NCBI GenBank assembly: GCA_964647905.1
Contig: CAZYJR010000019.1
Span: 5,506 to 69,505 of the forward strand
Reading direction: 5' to 3'
Origin: CAZYJR01 sp964647905
Lineage (GTDB): Bacteria; Desulfobacterota; DSM-4660; Desulfatiglandales; HGW-15
DNA length: 64,000 bases
Part shown: one piece after another, positions 17,655 through 27,029 of the stretch
Numbering within the stretch: position 1 is the first letter of the stretch
Layout: the number at the start of each line of letters is the position of its first letter
Notes under the pieces: model-generated
Database searches by the model: none
What the model saw: only the letters and a program-made list of their open reading frames with translations
What the model was told of the DNA's origin: nothing
Position numbers and translations under genes: made by a program

Positions 17655-19586
17655 CTAACCGTCCCCTGAAGGGGTAGGCGTTGAGCATGAGAGGTACCCC
17701 GTGTCGGCCTCCTTCCTCTTTAGGGCCACCTGCAGGGCCATTAAGGCGGCCGGTGTCACCCCTGAGACCCGGGATACCTGACCCAGGTTCACCGGGCGCA
17801 CCCTGGCCAGCTTCTCCCTCACCTCGGTGGAAAGACCGTGCACCGCGCAGTAGTCCATGTCTTCCGGTATCCGGACCGACTCCATCCGCCTGAGCTTTTC
17901 CACCTGGCGTTCCTGTCGGTCTATGTAGCCCTGGTACTTGATACGTGTCTCCACCTCTTCGGCCACTGCCCTGTCGGTGGTTTCGAGCCCCGGGTCAAAA
18001 AAGGCGAGGTGATGGAAAACGATCTCGTTGCGCCTAAGGAGTTGAGCCAGTGAGACCGCGTTCTTGATAGGGGGCGATCCCAGATCCCGGAGCCTGTCCA
18101 GGACTCCGGGCTCGGGGCGTATCGTAACCCCTTCCAGCCTTTTCAGCAGATCCTCGATGGCCGAGCGCTTTCTGCAGAAGGCCCTGTAGACCTCATCCGG
18201 AACCAGGCCCAGGCGGCGTCCCATATCCCTGAGCCGGAGGTCCGCGTTGTCCTCGCGGAGGAGCAGCCGGTACTCGGCCCTGGATGTAAACATCCGGTAA
18301 GGCTCTTTTGTCCCCCTTGTGACCAGGTCGTCGATGAGTACGCCTATGTATGCCTGGGACCTGTCCAGGATCAAGGGGGGCTCGCCCCTGACCTTGAGGG
18401 CCGCGTTTATTCCGGCCAGAAGGCCCTGGGCCGCGGCCTCTTCATACCCGCTGGTGCCGTTGATCTGGCCCGCATGAAAGAGCCCTTCTATATCCTTGGT
18501 CTCCTGGTTGAGCCTCAACTGGACCGGATCCACATAGTCATACTCAATGGCATACCCGGGCCGGAGGATCTCGGCGCGCTCAAGCCCGGGGACGGCACGG
18601 ACCATTCGCTCCTGAATGTCCACCGGCAGACTGGTGGACAGGCCGTTGGGGTAAACCTCCTCGGTCTCCAATCCCTCCGGCTCCAGGAAGACTTGGTGTC
18701 TTGGCTTCTCTTCGAAGCGCACCACCTTGTCCTCGATCGAGGGGCAGTAGCGGGCGCCCGTACCCTCTATCACCCCGCCGAAGAGCGGAGATCGATCCAG
18801 TCCCGACCTGATTATTTCATGGCATTCCCGGGTGGTATATGTGATATGGCACGGGACTTGAGGCAATGGCAGGCGGGTCGTCTCGAAGCTGAAAGGCCTG
18901 GGATCCGGATCCCCGTGCTGGACTTCCAGGCCGCAGTAGTCGATTGTCCTGGAATTCAATCTCGGCGTAGTCCCGGTCTTCAACCGGCCCATCTCGAAAC
19001 CCAGCTCCATGAGCTGCTGCGAGAGCCTCGTGCTAGGGGGATCGCCCATGCGCCCGGCCGGGAACTTCTCCATGCCCACGTGTATCAGGCCCCTCAGGAA
19101 AGTCCCCGTGGTAAGAATGACCGTACGACTCGAGAATCTCTCCCGGAGCTCGGTCTCCACGCCCTGCACGCGGCCGTTTTCCACCAGCAGCCGCTCCACC
19201 ACCGCCTGTCGTATGCAGAGACCCGGCTGCCGCTCCACAACCGCCTTCATACGCCTGCGGTACAGGTCCCGGTCGTTCTGGCTCCTGGTTCCCTGTACGG
19301 CCACCCCTTTGCGCCTGTTGAGACGCCGGAGCTGTATGGCGGTCTCGTCGGCCACCTTGGCCATCCGGCCTCCCAGTGCGCCTATCTCCTTGACCAGGTG
19401 GCCCTTGGCCAATCCCCCCACGGCCGGATTGCAGCTCATGGCCGCCACGTGATCCAGATTGATGGTGAGGAGAAGGACGGAATGCCCCATCCCCGCCGCC
19501 GCAAGGGCGGCTTCACATCCTGCGTGTCCCGCTCCCACCACGATCACGTCATAGGACCGACCGGAGTCAGCCTGTGAGCCTCTCAT
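17655..19586 (-). CDS. mnmG: tRNA uridine 5-carboxymethylaminomethyl modification enzyme
   Basis: MnmG (GidA) works with MnmE to modify U34 of certain tRNAs using FAD and a folate donor. The 643-residue protein has the FAD-binding VVGAGHAGCEAALAAAG, the signature MSCNPAVGGLAKGHLVKEI, and INGTSGYEEAAAQGL near the second FAD contact. Length is normal. Its start overlaps the purA stop by four bases (ATGA), so the two are translationally coupled. mnmE is not in the window. Confidence 0.95.
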   Translation of the reverse strand: MRGSQADSGRSYDVIVVGAGHAGCEAALAAAGMGHSVLLLTINLDHVAAMSCNPAVGGLAKGHLVKEIGALGGRMAKVADETAIQLRRLNRRKGVAVQGTRSQNDRDLYRRRMKAVVERQPGLCIRQAVVERLLVENGRVQGVETELRERFSSRTVILTTGTFLRGLIHVGMEKFPAGRMGDPPSTRLSQQLMELGFEMGRLKTGTTPRLNSRTIDYCGLEVQHGDPDPRPFSFETTRLPLPQVPCHITYTTRECHEIIRSGLDRSPLFGGVIEGTGARYCPSIEDKVVRFEEKPRHQVFLEPEGLETEEVYPNGLSTSLPVDIQERMVRAVPGLERAEILRPGYAIEYDYVDPVQLRLNQETKDIEGLFHAGQINGTSGYEEAAAQGLLAGINAALKVRGEPPLILDRSQAYIGVLIDDLVTRGTKEPYRMFTSRAEYRLLLREDNADLRLRDMGRRLGLVPDEVYRAFCRKRSAIEDLLKRLEGVTIRPEPGVLDRLRDLGSPPIKNAVSLAQLLRRNEIVFHHLAFFDPGLETTDRAVAEEVETRIKYQGYIDRQERQVEKLRRMESVRIPEDMDYCAVHGLSTEVREKLARVRPVNLGQVSRVSGVTPAALMALQVALKRKEADTGYLSCSTPTPSGDG

Positions 19587-20875
19587 CCGAACACGTCCCT
19601 TAGCACAATGGTTTGATCACGCCCCGGCCCCACTGAGATAATGGCGATGGGGACTCCGCTCAGCTCTTGGATGCGGTCCAGGTAGGCCCTGGTCTCGCGG
19701 GGCAGGGACCGGAGGTCCCGAGCCGAGGCAATGTCGCTCTCCCATCCCGGGAGCTCCTCGTAGATCGGCCTGCAGCGAGCGAGGCGCTCGAGGCTGGCCG
19801 GACGGGACATCACCCGGCCGCCCTCCCGTTCATAGGCCACGCAGATCTTGAGCCTCTCCAGGCCGGTGAGAACATCCAGCTTGGTTATGCTCATGCTGTC
19901 CAGGCCGTTCAGCCGCTTGGAGTCTTGAATCATGACCAGGTCCAGCCACCCGCACCTGCGTCTCCTCCCGGTGGTGGCACCGAACTCTGCCCCTCGCTCC
20001 TGTATGTAGTCGCCCGTGGCGTCAGTCAGCTCGGCGGTGAACGGGCCTGATCCCACCCTGGTGGTATAGGCCTTGACTATTCCGTTGACGTGGTGGAGCC
20101 GGTTTGGGCCCACCCCTGCCCCTGCGCAGGCCCCGCCGGAGACTGGATTGGATGAGGTCACGAACGGGTATGTCCCGTGATCGATGTCCAGGTGCGTGCC
20201 CTGGGCACCCTCGAAAAGGACGTTCTTCCCGGCCTCCTCGGCTTCATGGATCTCCACGGAGACGTCTGTGATGTAAGGCCTGAGGGCTTGTCCCATAGCC
20301 AGGTAACGCTCCAAGACCGGCTGGAAGTCCAAGGGCTCGGCATTCAGAAACCTTTTAAGCAGAAAGTTCTTCTCCTCCAGGTTCCTGCGCAGCTTATCCT
20401 CCAAGGTGTGCGGCTCCAGGAGATCCACCGCCCGAACTCCCCTTCGCCCTGATTTGTCCTCATAGGCCGGACCGATCCCCCGGCCGGTGGTGCCTATCCT
20501 TCCCGTGCCCATGGCCGCTTCCCTGGCCGCGTCCAGGGCCTTGTGATAGGGGAGGATGATGTGGGCCTTGTCGCTGAGGCCGAGATTCTCGGGGCCTACG
20601 AAGACCCCTTTCCCGCGCAATTTCTCCATCTCCTCCAGCAGTACGCCGGGATCCACCACCACCCCGTTCCCTATCAGGCACTTCTTCTCCGGGTGTAGGA
20701 TCCCGGAAGGGACGAGATGGCATATGGTCGATCGGCCTCCGACCACCAGGGTATGGCCTGCGTTGTTACCGCCCTGGTATCGTACTACCACGTCAGCCCT
20801 TGTGGTGAGCAGATCCACGATCTTGCCCTTGCCCTCGTCCCCCCACTGAGTCCCTACAACCACCGCGTTCGGCAT
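19583..20875 (-). CDS. purA: Adenylosuccinate synthetase
   Basis: PurA joins aspartate to IMP with GTP in AMP synthesis. The 430-residue protein starts MPNAVVVGTQWGDEGKGKIVD, and GTTGRGIGPAYEDK and QGTHLDIDHGTYPFVTSSN are also intact. The ATG at 20875 follows GGAGGAAG. A much longer in-frame extension upstream has no family support. It overlaps mnmG by four bases. Confidence 0.96.
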   Translation of the reverse strand: MPNAVVVGTQWGDEGKGKIVDLLTTRADVVVRYQGGNNAGHTLVVGGRSTICHLVPSGILHPEKKCLIGNGVVVDPGVLLEEMEKLRGKGVFVGPENLGLSDKAHIILPYHKALDAAREAAMGTGRIGTTGRGIGPAYEDKSGRRGVRAVDLLEPHTLEDKLRRNLEEKNFLLKRFLNAEPLDFQPVLERYLAMGQALRPYITDVSVEIHEAEEAGKNVLFEGAQGTHLDIDHGTYPFVTSSNPVSGGACAGAGVGPNRLHHVNGIVKAYTTRVGSGPFTAELTDATGDYIQERGAEFGATTGRRRRCGWLDLVMIQDSKRLNGLDSMSITKLDVLTGLERLKICVAYEREGGRVMSRPASLERLARCRPIYEELPGWESDIASARDLRSLPRETRAYLDRIQELSGVPIAIISVGPGRDQTIVLRDVFG

Positions 20876-20927
20876 ATTCTTCCTCCATCCGGAGCGGGCG
20901 GTCCGGAGTAAGCCGCCCGGCCGGGCC

Positions 20928-22307
20928 CTATTTGAAGTGTTTGAGCGGGGGCTTTCCAATGGCGAATACATTGAAGCCGATTTGGTAAAGCCTCTCGTGG
21001 TCCAGTATATTGCGCCCATCGAACACGAATGCCGGCCGCACCATGGACTCGAGAATGCGCTCGTAATCAAGGTGCTTGTATATGTCCCACTCGGTCATCA
21101 CGGCGATTGCGTGGGCTCCGCTTGCCGCCTTGTAAGGATCCTCCTCGAAGGTGATCCTCCCTTCCACACCTGAGAGGTCCTGCCTGGCGTTTTCCAGCGC
21201 CTTGGGGTCAGAGACGACCAGCTCCGCCCTCTCCTCCAGCAGGCCCTTGGCCACATAGATGGCGGGAGATTCCCGGGTGTCTCCCGTGTTGGCCTTGAAG
21301 GCGAAGCCGAAGAGGGCTATCCGCTTTCCTGCCGCAGTGTTGAACATGTTGCTCAACATGTTCCTTATGAAACGCCTCTCCTGCCACTCGTTGATGCTAA
21401 CCACCGACTCCCAGTACCCTGCGACCTCCTCGAGCCCGTAGCTCCGGCAGATGTATACTAGGTTCAATATGTCCTTTTTGAAGCAGGACCCGCCGAACCC
21501 AACGCTGGCCTTCAAGAACTCCGGTCCTATGCGCGAGTCCATTCCTATGGCCCTGGCCACCTCGTCCACCACCGCCTCGGTCTCCTCGCACAGGGCCGAA
21601 ATGGAATTGATGGACGAGACCCTTTGAGCCAGGAAGGCGTTGGCGGTCAATTTGGAAAGCTCCGAGCTCCATATGTTGGACTGGATTATGCGCTCCCTGG
21701 GGACCCAACGCGCATAGATCTCGACTATCTCCTCCCGCGCGCGTATGCCCGCGGGGGTCTCCCTGGCTCCCACCAGGACCCTGTCCGGGTCTTCCAGGTC
21801 TCGAATCGCGCTCCCTTCGGCAAGGAATTCCGGGTTGGAGACCACTTGAAAGCCGGGGGCCCCGGGGCTGGTTCCCAGAATACGCTCCATGGCGGCGGCC
21901 GTGCGGACGGGCAAGGTGGACTTTTCAACGATTATCTTGTCCGAGCCGGAGTTCTCCAGGATCTGGCGTGCGGTCTTCTCCCAGTACTGGAGATCCGCGG
22001 CCATCCCCGCCCCCTGACCGAAGGTCTTGGTCGGGGTGTTGACCGAGACAAAGATTATATCAGCGTCCCGTATGCCCCCTTCTATGTCCTCGGAGAAAAA
22101 GAGGTTCCGGTCCCTGACCCGACTCACCACCTCCTCCAGTCCGGGCTCATAGATGGGCAGGTTATCGCTGTTCCAGGCGGCTATTCTAGCCCTGTCCACA
22201 TCCACCACCGTGACCCTGTAAGCCGGGCACTTGTCCGCGATCACCGCCATGGTGGGCCCGCCTACGTACCCAGCGCCTATACACAAAATATTCCTTTTGA
22301 AATCCAA
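20928..22307 (-). CDS. ugd: UDP-glucose 6-dehydrogenase
   Basis: Ugd oxidises UDP-glucose to UDP-glucuronate for envelope polysaccharide. The 459-residue sequence has the NAD-binding CIGAGYVGGPTMAVIADK, the catalytic cysteine in VGFGGSCFKKDILNLVYIC, and the C-terminal domain with FKANTGDTRESPA. The length and the GGPTMAVIA variant resemble the longer, animal-type Ugd subgroup rather than the short E. coli type. It lies between purA and cobA/hemD on one strand. Confidence 0.92.
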   Translation of the reverse strand: MDFKRNILCIGAGYVGGPTMAVIADKCPAYRVTVVDVDRARIAAWNSDNLPIYEPGLEEVVSRVRDRNLFFSEDIEGGIRDADIIFVSVNTPTKTFGQGAGMAADLQYWEKTARQILENSGSDKIIVEKSTLPVRTAAAMERILGTSPGAPGFQVVSNPEFLAEGSAIRDLEDPDRVLVGARETPAGIRAREEIVEIYARWVPRERIIQSNIWSSELSKLTANAFLAQRVSSINSISALCEETEAVVDEVARAIGMDSRIGPEFLKASVGFGGSCFKKDILNLVYICRSYGLEEVAGYWESVVSINEWQERRFIRNMLSNMFNTAAGKRIALFGFAFKANTGDTRESPAIYVAKGLLEERAELVVSDPKALENARQDLSGVEGRITFEEDPYKAASGAHAIAVMTEWDIYKHLDYERILESMVRPAFVFDGRNILDHERLYQIGFNVFAIGKPPLKHFK

Positions 22308-22339
22308 ATCGAGCCTCCTTCTCTTCCTCCCGGACCGGT

Positions 22340-23893
22340 TCAGCCCCGCGCCGTGGCCCTAAGGGAGAAATAGTCCGACACGGCTTCGGTCAGGCCCTCT
22401 ATTGTATACACGGGCGCGGTCACCGTCACCTCGAACCCATGCTCCACGGCTGTCTTCGCGGTAATCGGTCCGATGCAGGCGACCGCCACCCCTTGCATCC
22501 ACTCCCCCGGCCCGCCCGGGTCTCCAGCGAACATACGAGCGAAGTTGCTCACCGTGGACGAGCTGGTGAAAGTCACCATGTCTATCCGGCCCTGCTCCAG
22601 CATGGACCGGACTCCCCGCGCATCAGCCTCCGGGAGTATGGTCCTGTAGGCCGGCACCACCTCCACCCCGGCCCCCATGCGCTCCAGCTCTACAGGGAGT
22701 ATCTCCCTGGCGGTCTCCGCCCTCGGGATCAGGATCCTCGCTCCGTCCAGGGAGTCCTGTCCCAGGGCCTCCACTACGGCCTCTGCACGGTACTCCCCCG
22801 GGACCAGATCGGGAATGATTCCCCGCATCCGAAGGGCTTCGGCCGTTGCCGGGCCGATGGCGCCTATCCGGGCGCCTCCCAGGGCCCTCGCGTCCAATCC
22901 CTTGCCGGCCATTCGTTCGAAGAAAGACCGCACGCCGTTGGCACTGGTGAACAGGACCCAAGTGTATCGGCTCAAGGATTCCACGGCCGCGTCCAGCGGC
23001 TCCCAGGTCTCCGGAGGGACCACCTCGATGGTGGGGAACTGGATGCATTCGGCACCCAGTTCGGCCAGCCTCTCCACCAGCACGCCGGCCTGGGCCCTGG
23101 CCCTGGTGACCAAAATGCGCCTGCCGAAAAGCGGGCGCTTCTCGAACCAGGCCAGCTCCTCCCTGAGTGATACGACCTCGCCCACCACGATCACCGCCGG
23201 AGGTTTGATGCCCTGCTCCAGGACCACACCGGCTATCTCTCCCAGAGGGGCGGTGACCGTCCGCTGCTCGGCCACGGTGCCCCGGCGTATCACAGCCACC
23301 GGAGTCTCGGCCGGGCGGCCGTGCTCCATAAGCCTCTGCGCGATTGCGGGCAGGTTTCCAACCCCCATCAGGAAGACCAGCGTCCCGGCCCCTGTGCTGA
23401 GGCGATCCCACGCGATGCTCGAACCCTCCTTGGACGGGTCCTCGTGGCCGGTCACAAAGGCGGCGGTGGCCGTAATGTCCCTGTGGGTGAGGGGGATGCC
23501 CGCGTACGCGGGGACCCCCACCGCGGAAGTGACTCCGGGGACCACCTCAAAGCGGATCCCGCACCGGGCCAACTCCCGGGCCTCCTCCCCGCCCCGGCCG
23601 AAAACGAAGGGATCGCCCCCTTTGAGGCGCACCACGACCCTTCCCATCAGGGCGAGTTCCACCATGAGGGCGTTTATCTCCTCCTGGCCGCGCGAATGGT
23701 CGCCGGCCTTTTTCCCCACATAGATGAGCTCAGCGTCCGGCCGGGCGTACTCCAGGAGGGCCGGGCTTGCGAGGTAATCATAGACGACCGCGTCCGCCTT
23801 GGCCATGCACTCCCGCCCTCTGATCGTCAGCAGCCCCGGGTCTCCGGGCCCCGCTCCCACCAGATATACCATCCCTCTCTCAATCGGTCTCAT
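22340..23893 (-). CDS. cobA-hemD: Fused uroporphyrinogen-III C-methyltransferase/uroporphyrinogen-III synthase
   Basis: The 517-residue protein has two domains. Residues about 8-250 are a SUMT/CobA methyltransferase (YLVGAGPGDPGLLTIRG; VVRLKGGDPFVFGRGGEEA), which makes precorrin-2. Residues about 255-510 are HemD (RRILVTRARAQAG; WVLFTSANGVRSFF; VTFTSSSTVSNF), which cyclises hydroxymethylbilane. This fusion is common in anaerobes and feeds siroheme and cobalamin. The start at 23893 has GGAGG about eight bases upstream and overlaps the end of hemC by 14 bases. A start at 23872 is possible but lacks a proper spacer. Siroheme from this pathway is the cofactor of DsrAB encoded in this window. Confidence 0.95.
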   Translation of the reverse strand: MRPIERGMVYLVGAGPGDPGLLTIRGRECMAKADAVVYDYLASPALLEYARPDAELIYVGKKAGDHSRGQEEINALMVELALMGRVVVRLKGGDPFVFGRGGEEARELARCGIRFEVVPGVTSAVGVPAYAGIPLTHRDITATAAFVTGHEDPSKEGSSIAWDRLSTGAGTLVFLMGVGNLPAIAQRLMEHGRPAETPVAVIRRGTVAEQRTVTAPLGEIAGVVLEQGIKPPAVIVVGEVVSLREELAWFEKRPLFGRRILVTRARAQAGVLVERLAELGAECIQFPTIEVVPPETWEPLDAAVESLSRYTWVLFTSANGVRSFFERMAGKGLDARALGGARIGAIGPATAEALRMRGIIPDLVPGEYRAEAVVEALGQDSLDGARILIPRAETAREILPVELERMGAGVEVVPAYRTILPEADARGVRSMLEQGRIDMVTFTSSSTVSNFARMFAGDPGGPGEWMQGVAVACIGPITAKTAVEHGFEVTVTAPVYTIEGLTEAVSDYFSLRATARG

Positions 23894-24869
23894 CCGCGCC
23901 CCCTCCGGTTGCCGGGGCGGCTTTCCCGGCCAGGCAGCCGTCGCCCGAACCCCGGTAGATGCGATCCAATATGTGCCCCCCTCCGGAGGAAAGAATCCGC
24001 GCGGCCAGAGCTCTCCCCAGATCCTCGGGCCGCATCTTGTCTCCTGAGACCCGGTCCGCTATCACCCTGCTCCCGTCCAGCTCCGCCACCAAACCACTCA
24101 GGACCACCCTGTCCCCTTCCAGGACCGCGTGTCCGGCTATCGGCACCTGGCATCCGCCCTCGAGGTCCCGGAGAAAGGCCCGCTCGGCCCTCACCCTCAG
24201 CTCGGTCTCCTGATGATTGATGAATGCGAGCAATTCCCGGGTTCGGGTGTCGTCCTCGCGCATCTCCAACCCCAGAGCGCCCTGGCCCACGGCCGGGAGG
24301 ACCAGGCTCACCGGGAGCGCCTGGGTGATCCCGGCCCCCAATCCGAGACGATTGAGACCGGCGGCGGCCAGGACCACGGCGTCAAGATCGCCCGAGCCCA
24401 GCTTGGCCAGGCGCGTGTCCACGTTCCCGCGCAAAGAAAGAATTCTCAGATCGGGGCGCATGCTCAGGAGCTGCGCTGAGCGCCTGAGACTGCTGGTTCC
24501 CACCCTGGCTCCCCGCGCCAGGTCCTGGAACCCCGCGCATCCCGAGGTTGCTATCAGGGCGTCCCTGGGGTCCTCCCTGCGGGGAAAGGCCGCTAGGCAG
24601 AGCCCCTCGGGCAGCTCCGCAGGGACGTCCTTCATGCTGTGGACAGCCACGTCCACCCGGCCTTGGAGGAGCGCTTCCTCGATCTCCTTTACGAAGAGGC
24701 CTTTCCCGCCAACCAAGCTCAGGGGCGAGTCCAGGATCTTGTCGCCCTTGGTCTTTATGCGCACCAGCTCCACACGCACCCCAGGGTCATGCTCCCGGAT
24801 CCTGCTCCTCACCCACTCGCTCTGCGCCAGAGCCAGGCGGCTCCCCCGCGTCCCGATTCGAACCATCAT
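23880..24869 (-). CDS. hemC: Porphobilinogen deaminase (hydroxymethylbilane synthase)
   Basis: HemC polymerises four porphobilinogens. The 329-residue protein has MMVRIGTRGSRLALAQSEWV, VHSMKDVPAELP, the Arg-rich GARVGTSSLRRSAQL and LRGNVDTRLAKL. The cysteine in FLRDLEGGCQVPIAGHA should carry the dipyrromethane cofactor. A Gly/Pro-rich tail is unconserved. It overlaps ispD by four bases (ATGA) and cobA-hemD by 14, so the three form one operon. Its product is the substrate of the HemD half of the next gene. Confidence 0.95.
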   Translation of the reverse strand: MMVRIGTRGSRLALAQSEWVRSRIREHDPGVRVELVRIKTKGDKILDSPLSLVGGKGLFVKEIEEALLQGRVDVAVHSMKDVPAELPEGLCLAAFPRREDPRDALIATSGCAGFQDLARGARVGTSSLRRSAQLLSMRPDLRILSLRGNVDTRLAKLGSGDLDAVVLAAAGLNRLGLGAGITQALPVSLVLPAVGQGALGLEMREDDTRTRELLAFINHQETELRVRAERAFLRDLEGGCQVPIAGHAVLEGDRVVLSGLVAELDGSRVIADRVSGDKMRPEDLGRALAARILSSGGGHILDRIYRGSGDGCLAGKAAPATGGGADETD

Positions 24870-25636
24870 CGACCTATGACTCCACTGTCCGGGGTGTCCG
24901 CCGCCCGCCTGTCCAACAGATACCGGGCAAGGGCCAAGTCGCCGGGGGTGGTCACCTTGATGTTGTCCTCATCTCCGTCCATGACAGTGACCGTTATCCC
25001 GGCCCGCTCCACCAATTGAGCATCGTCCGAGGCCTCGTCCCATGCCTCGTCTTGGGCCCTCTTGTGGACATCCCGCAGGAGCCCGGCGTGGAACGCCTGG
25101 GGGGTCTGAACCAGCCTGAGGAGGGAACGATCCAGGGTCCGAACCACCAGCCGCCCTTGCCCCGGGTCCACCTCCTTGACCGTGTCCCTGGCCGGCACTG
25201 CGGCCACCGCCGCGCCGTGTTCAATGGCCCCTGAGACGATACGCTCTATCAATGCGGGCCGAACCAGGGGGCGCACCCCGTCGTGGACCACTATGACCCG
25301 GCAGAGACCGGTGCAGGCCTCCAGGCCCATGCGAACCGAGTCCTGCCTCCTCCCCCCTCCGGCCACCACCCGGCTGACCTTTGTCAATCCGTATTGCTCC
25401 ACGATACCGGCCCGGCAATAATCCAGGGCCTCTTCCGGGGCCACCAGGACCACGCGCCCCACTATCGGGCAGGACTGAAACGCCTCCAGGGTTACGGCCA
25501 ATACGGGGCGACCGCCCAGCTCCATGAACTGCTTGGGCCGCCCTGAGCCCATACGCACACCCGCACCCGCAGCAGGGACCACTGCGACCACCCCTTCGCC
25601 CTCGCGGCTCTCCCCGATTGCTCGCCCGGACCTCAT
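24866..25636 (-). CDS. ispD: 2-C-methyl-D-erythritol 4-phosphate cytidylyltransferase
   Basis: IspD makes CDP-methylerythritol in the non-mevalonate isoprenoid pathway. The nucleotide-binding PAAGAGVRMGSGRPKQFMEL, HDGVRPLVRPALIERI and QTPQAFHAGLL segments are intact. I took the ATG at 25636 (256 residues). A GTG two codons earlier is also possible. About 16 N-terminal residues precede the usual family start. It heads the ispD-hemC-cobA/hemD operon. Confidence 0.94.
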   Translation of the reverse strand: MRSGRAIGESREGEGVVAVVPAAGAGVRMGSGRPKQFMELGGRPVLAVTLEAFQSCPIVGRVVLVAPEEALDYCRAGIVEQYGLTKVSRVVAGGGRRQDSVRMGLEACTGLCRVIVVHDGVRPLVRPALIERIVSGAIEHGAAVAAVPARDTVKEVDPGQGRLVVRTLDRSLLRLVQTPQAFHAGLLRDVHKRAQDEAWDEASDDAQLVERAGITVTVMDGDEDNIKVTTPGDLALARYLLDRRAADTPDSGVIGR

Positions 25637-25656
25637 CCACACCCCTGCGGGGCCGC

Positions 25657-25683
25657 AAAAAAAGAGGCCTCCCTCAAGGCCTC
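25657..25683 (-). terminator. Intrinsic terminator behind the Rho_N-domain gene
   Basis: On the minus strand GAGGCC (25683-25678), an 8-base loop and GGCCTC (25669-25664) are followed by seven T. It lies between the Rho_N-domain gene and ispD and would separate their transcripts. Confidence 0.8.
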
Positions 25684-25730
25684 GGCACCCCTTCTCATGG
25701 CTTGGGATTTAATGTGGACCCGTCCGCCGC

Positions 25731-26132
25731 TCAGGCCCGGGCCGCTTTCCTTGTCTGCTTCTTCAAGCGATTCATTTGGCGCCTGAGGACTTCCACCCTG
25801 GCCTTGTCATCCGCCTCCCTGGCCTCCTGCTTCTCCCGCCTTATCCGGGCGATCTTCTCCTTGAGCTCCTTTACCGTGGCCCCGGTCTTGGTGCGCTTCC
25901 TCGTCGAGGGCCCCTTTTCCTCCAGGTCCCAAGCCTCCCTTATGAGGCTCAGGAGCTCTTCCTTTTTCATCGCGTGCACGCCGCTCACGCCCGGGATCTC
26001 CATGGCCACCTCTCGGAGCTCGGTCGCCGTCATCTTCTCCAGGGGCTTTCCGATCTCCTGGTGCTTCTGCTTGGACTTGGCCATGAGGTCTTCTTGTTTC
26101 TTGTCTTGCTGTTGAGTGTTTTCCTCTTCCAT
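25731..26132 (-). CDS. Small basic coiled-coil protein with a Rho N-terminal-like (SAP-type) domain
   Basis: The 133-residue protein has a Gln/Lys-rich start, then EKMTATELREVAMEIPGVSGVHAMKKEELLS split across about 33-62. This has the helix-extended-loop-helix look of the Rho N-terminal domain. The C-terminal half is a charged helix (about 85-133) rich in Lys, Arg and Glu. It lacks the RNA-binding and ATPase domains of Rho, so it is not a termination factor itself. The ATG at 26132 follows AAAGGAG about 12 bases away. A TTG at 26156 would place that ribosome binding site inside the gene. A nucleic-acid-binding role is likely but not shown. Confidence 0.7.
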   Translation of the reverse strand: MEEENTQQQDKKQEDLMAKSKQKHQEIGKPLEKMTATELREVAMEIPGVSGVHAMKKEELLSLIREAWDLEEKGPSTRKRTKTGATVKELKEKIARIRREKQEAREADDKARVEVLRRQMNRLKKQTRKAARA

Positions 26133-26192
26133 GGTGCTTCTTGCTCCTTTGTTCAAATTCGAATCGGCCGGTCTCCTTCCCCGGCCTCGGGT

Positions 26193-26930
26193 TTACGACT
26201 TCTTCAAAAAGGGAGAGAGCAGATCAATGGGAATGGGGAAAAGCGTGGTGGAGTTCCCCTGTGACGCTATCTCCCTCAGGGTCTGGAGGTACCTCAGCTG
26301 CAGGGCCTCAGGATACCTCCTGATGATCTCCGCAGCATCGGCCAGCCGGTTGGCCGCCTGGTATTCGGCCTCCGCACCGATCACCTTGGCGCGCCGCTCC
26401 CGCTCGGCTTCCGCCTGCCGGGCCATGGAGCGCTGCATCTCGTCCGGCAGGTCGATGTGTTTCACCTCCACGGTGGTCACCTTGATTCCCCACGGGTCAG
26501 TGTGGGTGTCCAGAATCTCCTGGAGCCTGGCGTTGATCTTGTCCCGCTCCGCCAGTAGCTCGTCCAGCTCCACCTGGCCGCACACGCTCCTCAGGGTGGT
26601 CTGAGACAACTGGGAGGTGGCGAAGAGGTAATTCTCCACCTCCACCGTGGCGCTGGTGGGATTCATGACCCGGAAATAGATCACCGCGTTCACCTTCACC
26701 GAGACGTTGTCCCGGGTTATCACATCCTGGGAGGGCACGTCCATGGCCACCAGGCGGAGGCTCACCTTGACCATCTTGTCTATCACCGGGATCAGGATGA
26801 TCAGACCGGGTCCCTTGGTCTTTATCACCCGACCGAGACGAAAGATCACGCCCCTTTCATACTCCTTGAGTATCCTCAAGGCCGAGGCGAGAAACATCAC
26901 CACGAGCACGAGCGCCAGGATGTAAAACAT
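26193..26930 (-). CDS. Slipin (stomatin/prohibitin-like SPFH membrane protein)
   Basis: The 245-residue protein has one N-terminal membrane segment (about 2-17) and an SPFH domain with EYERGVIFRLGRV, GLIILIPVIDKM and the IDLPDEMQRSMARQAEAERE helix. Slipins form oligomers in the membrane that partner with NfeD-type proteases. The neighbouring nfeD gene lies immediately upstream on the same strand, which is the standard slipin-NfeD pairing. Function is probably membrane quality control or lipid-domain organisation. Confidence 0.92.
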   Translation of the reverse strand: MFYILALVLVVMFLASALRILKEYERGVIFRLGRVIKTKGPGLIILIPVIDKMVKVSLRLVAMDVPSQDVITRDNVSVKVNAVIYFRVMNPTSATVEVENYLFATSQLSQTTLRSVCGQVELDELLAERDKINARLQEILDTHTDPWGIKVTTVEVKHIDLPDEMQRSMARQAEAERERRAKVIGAEAEYQAANRLADAAEIIRRYPEALQLRYLQTLREIASQGNSTTLFPIPIDLLSPFLKKS

Positions 26931-27029
26931 GGCCTACCTCCTTCTTCTCTGGCAGAGCCCAAGACTCTTACCAGGAGCAAGTCCGCTTTGCAACCCGCAG
27001 GCGCAGCAGGGGCACAGGCAAAGGAAGAA

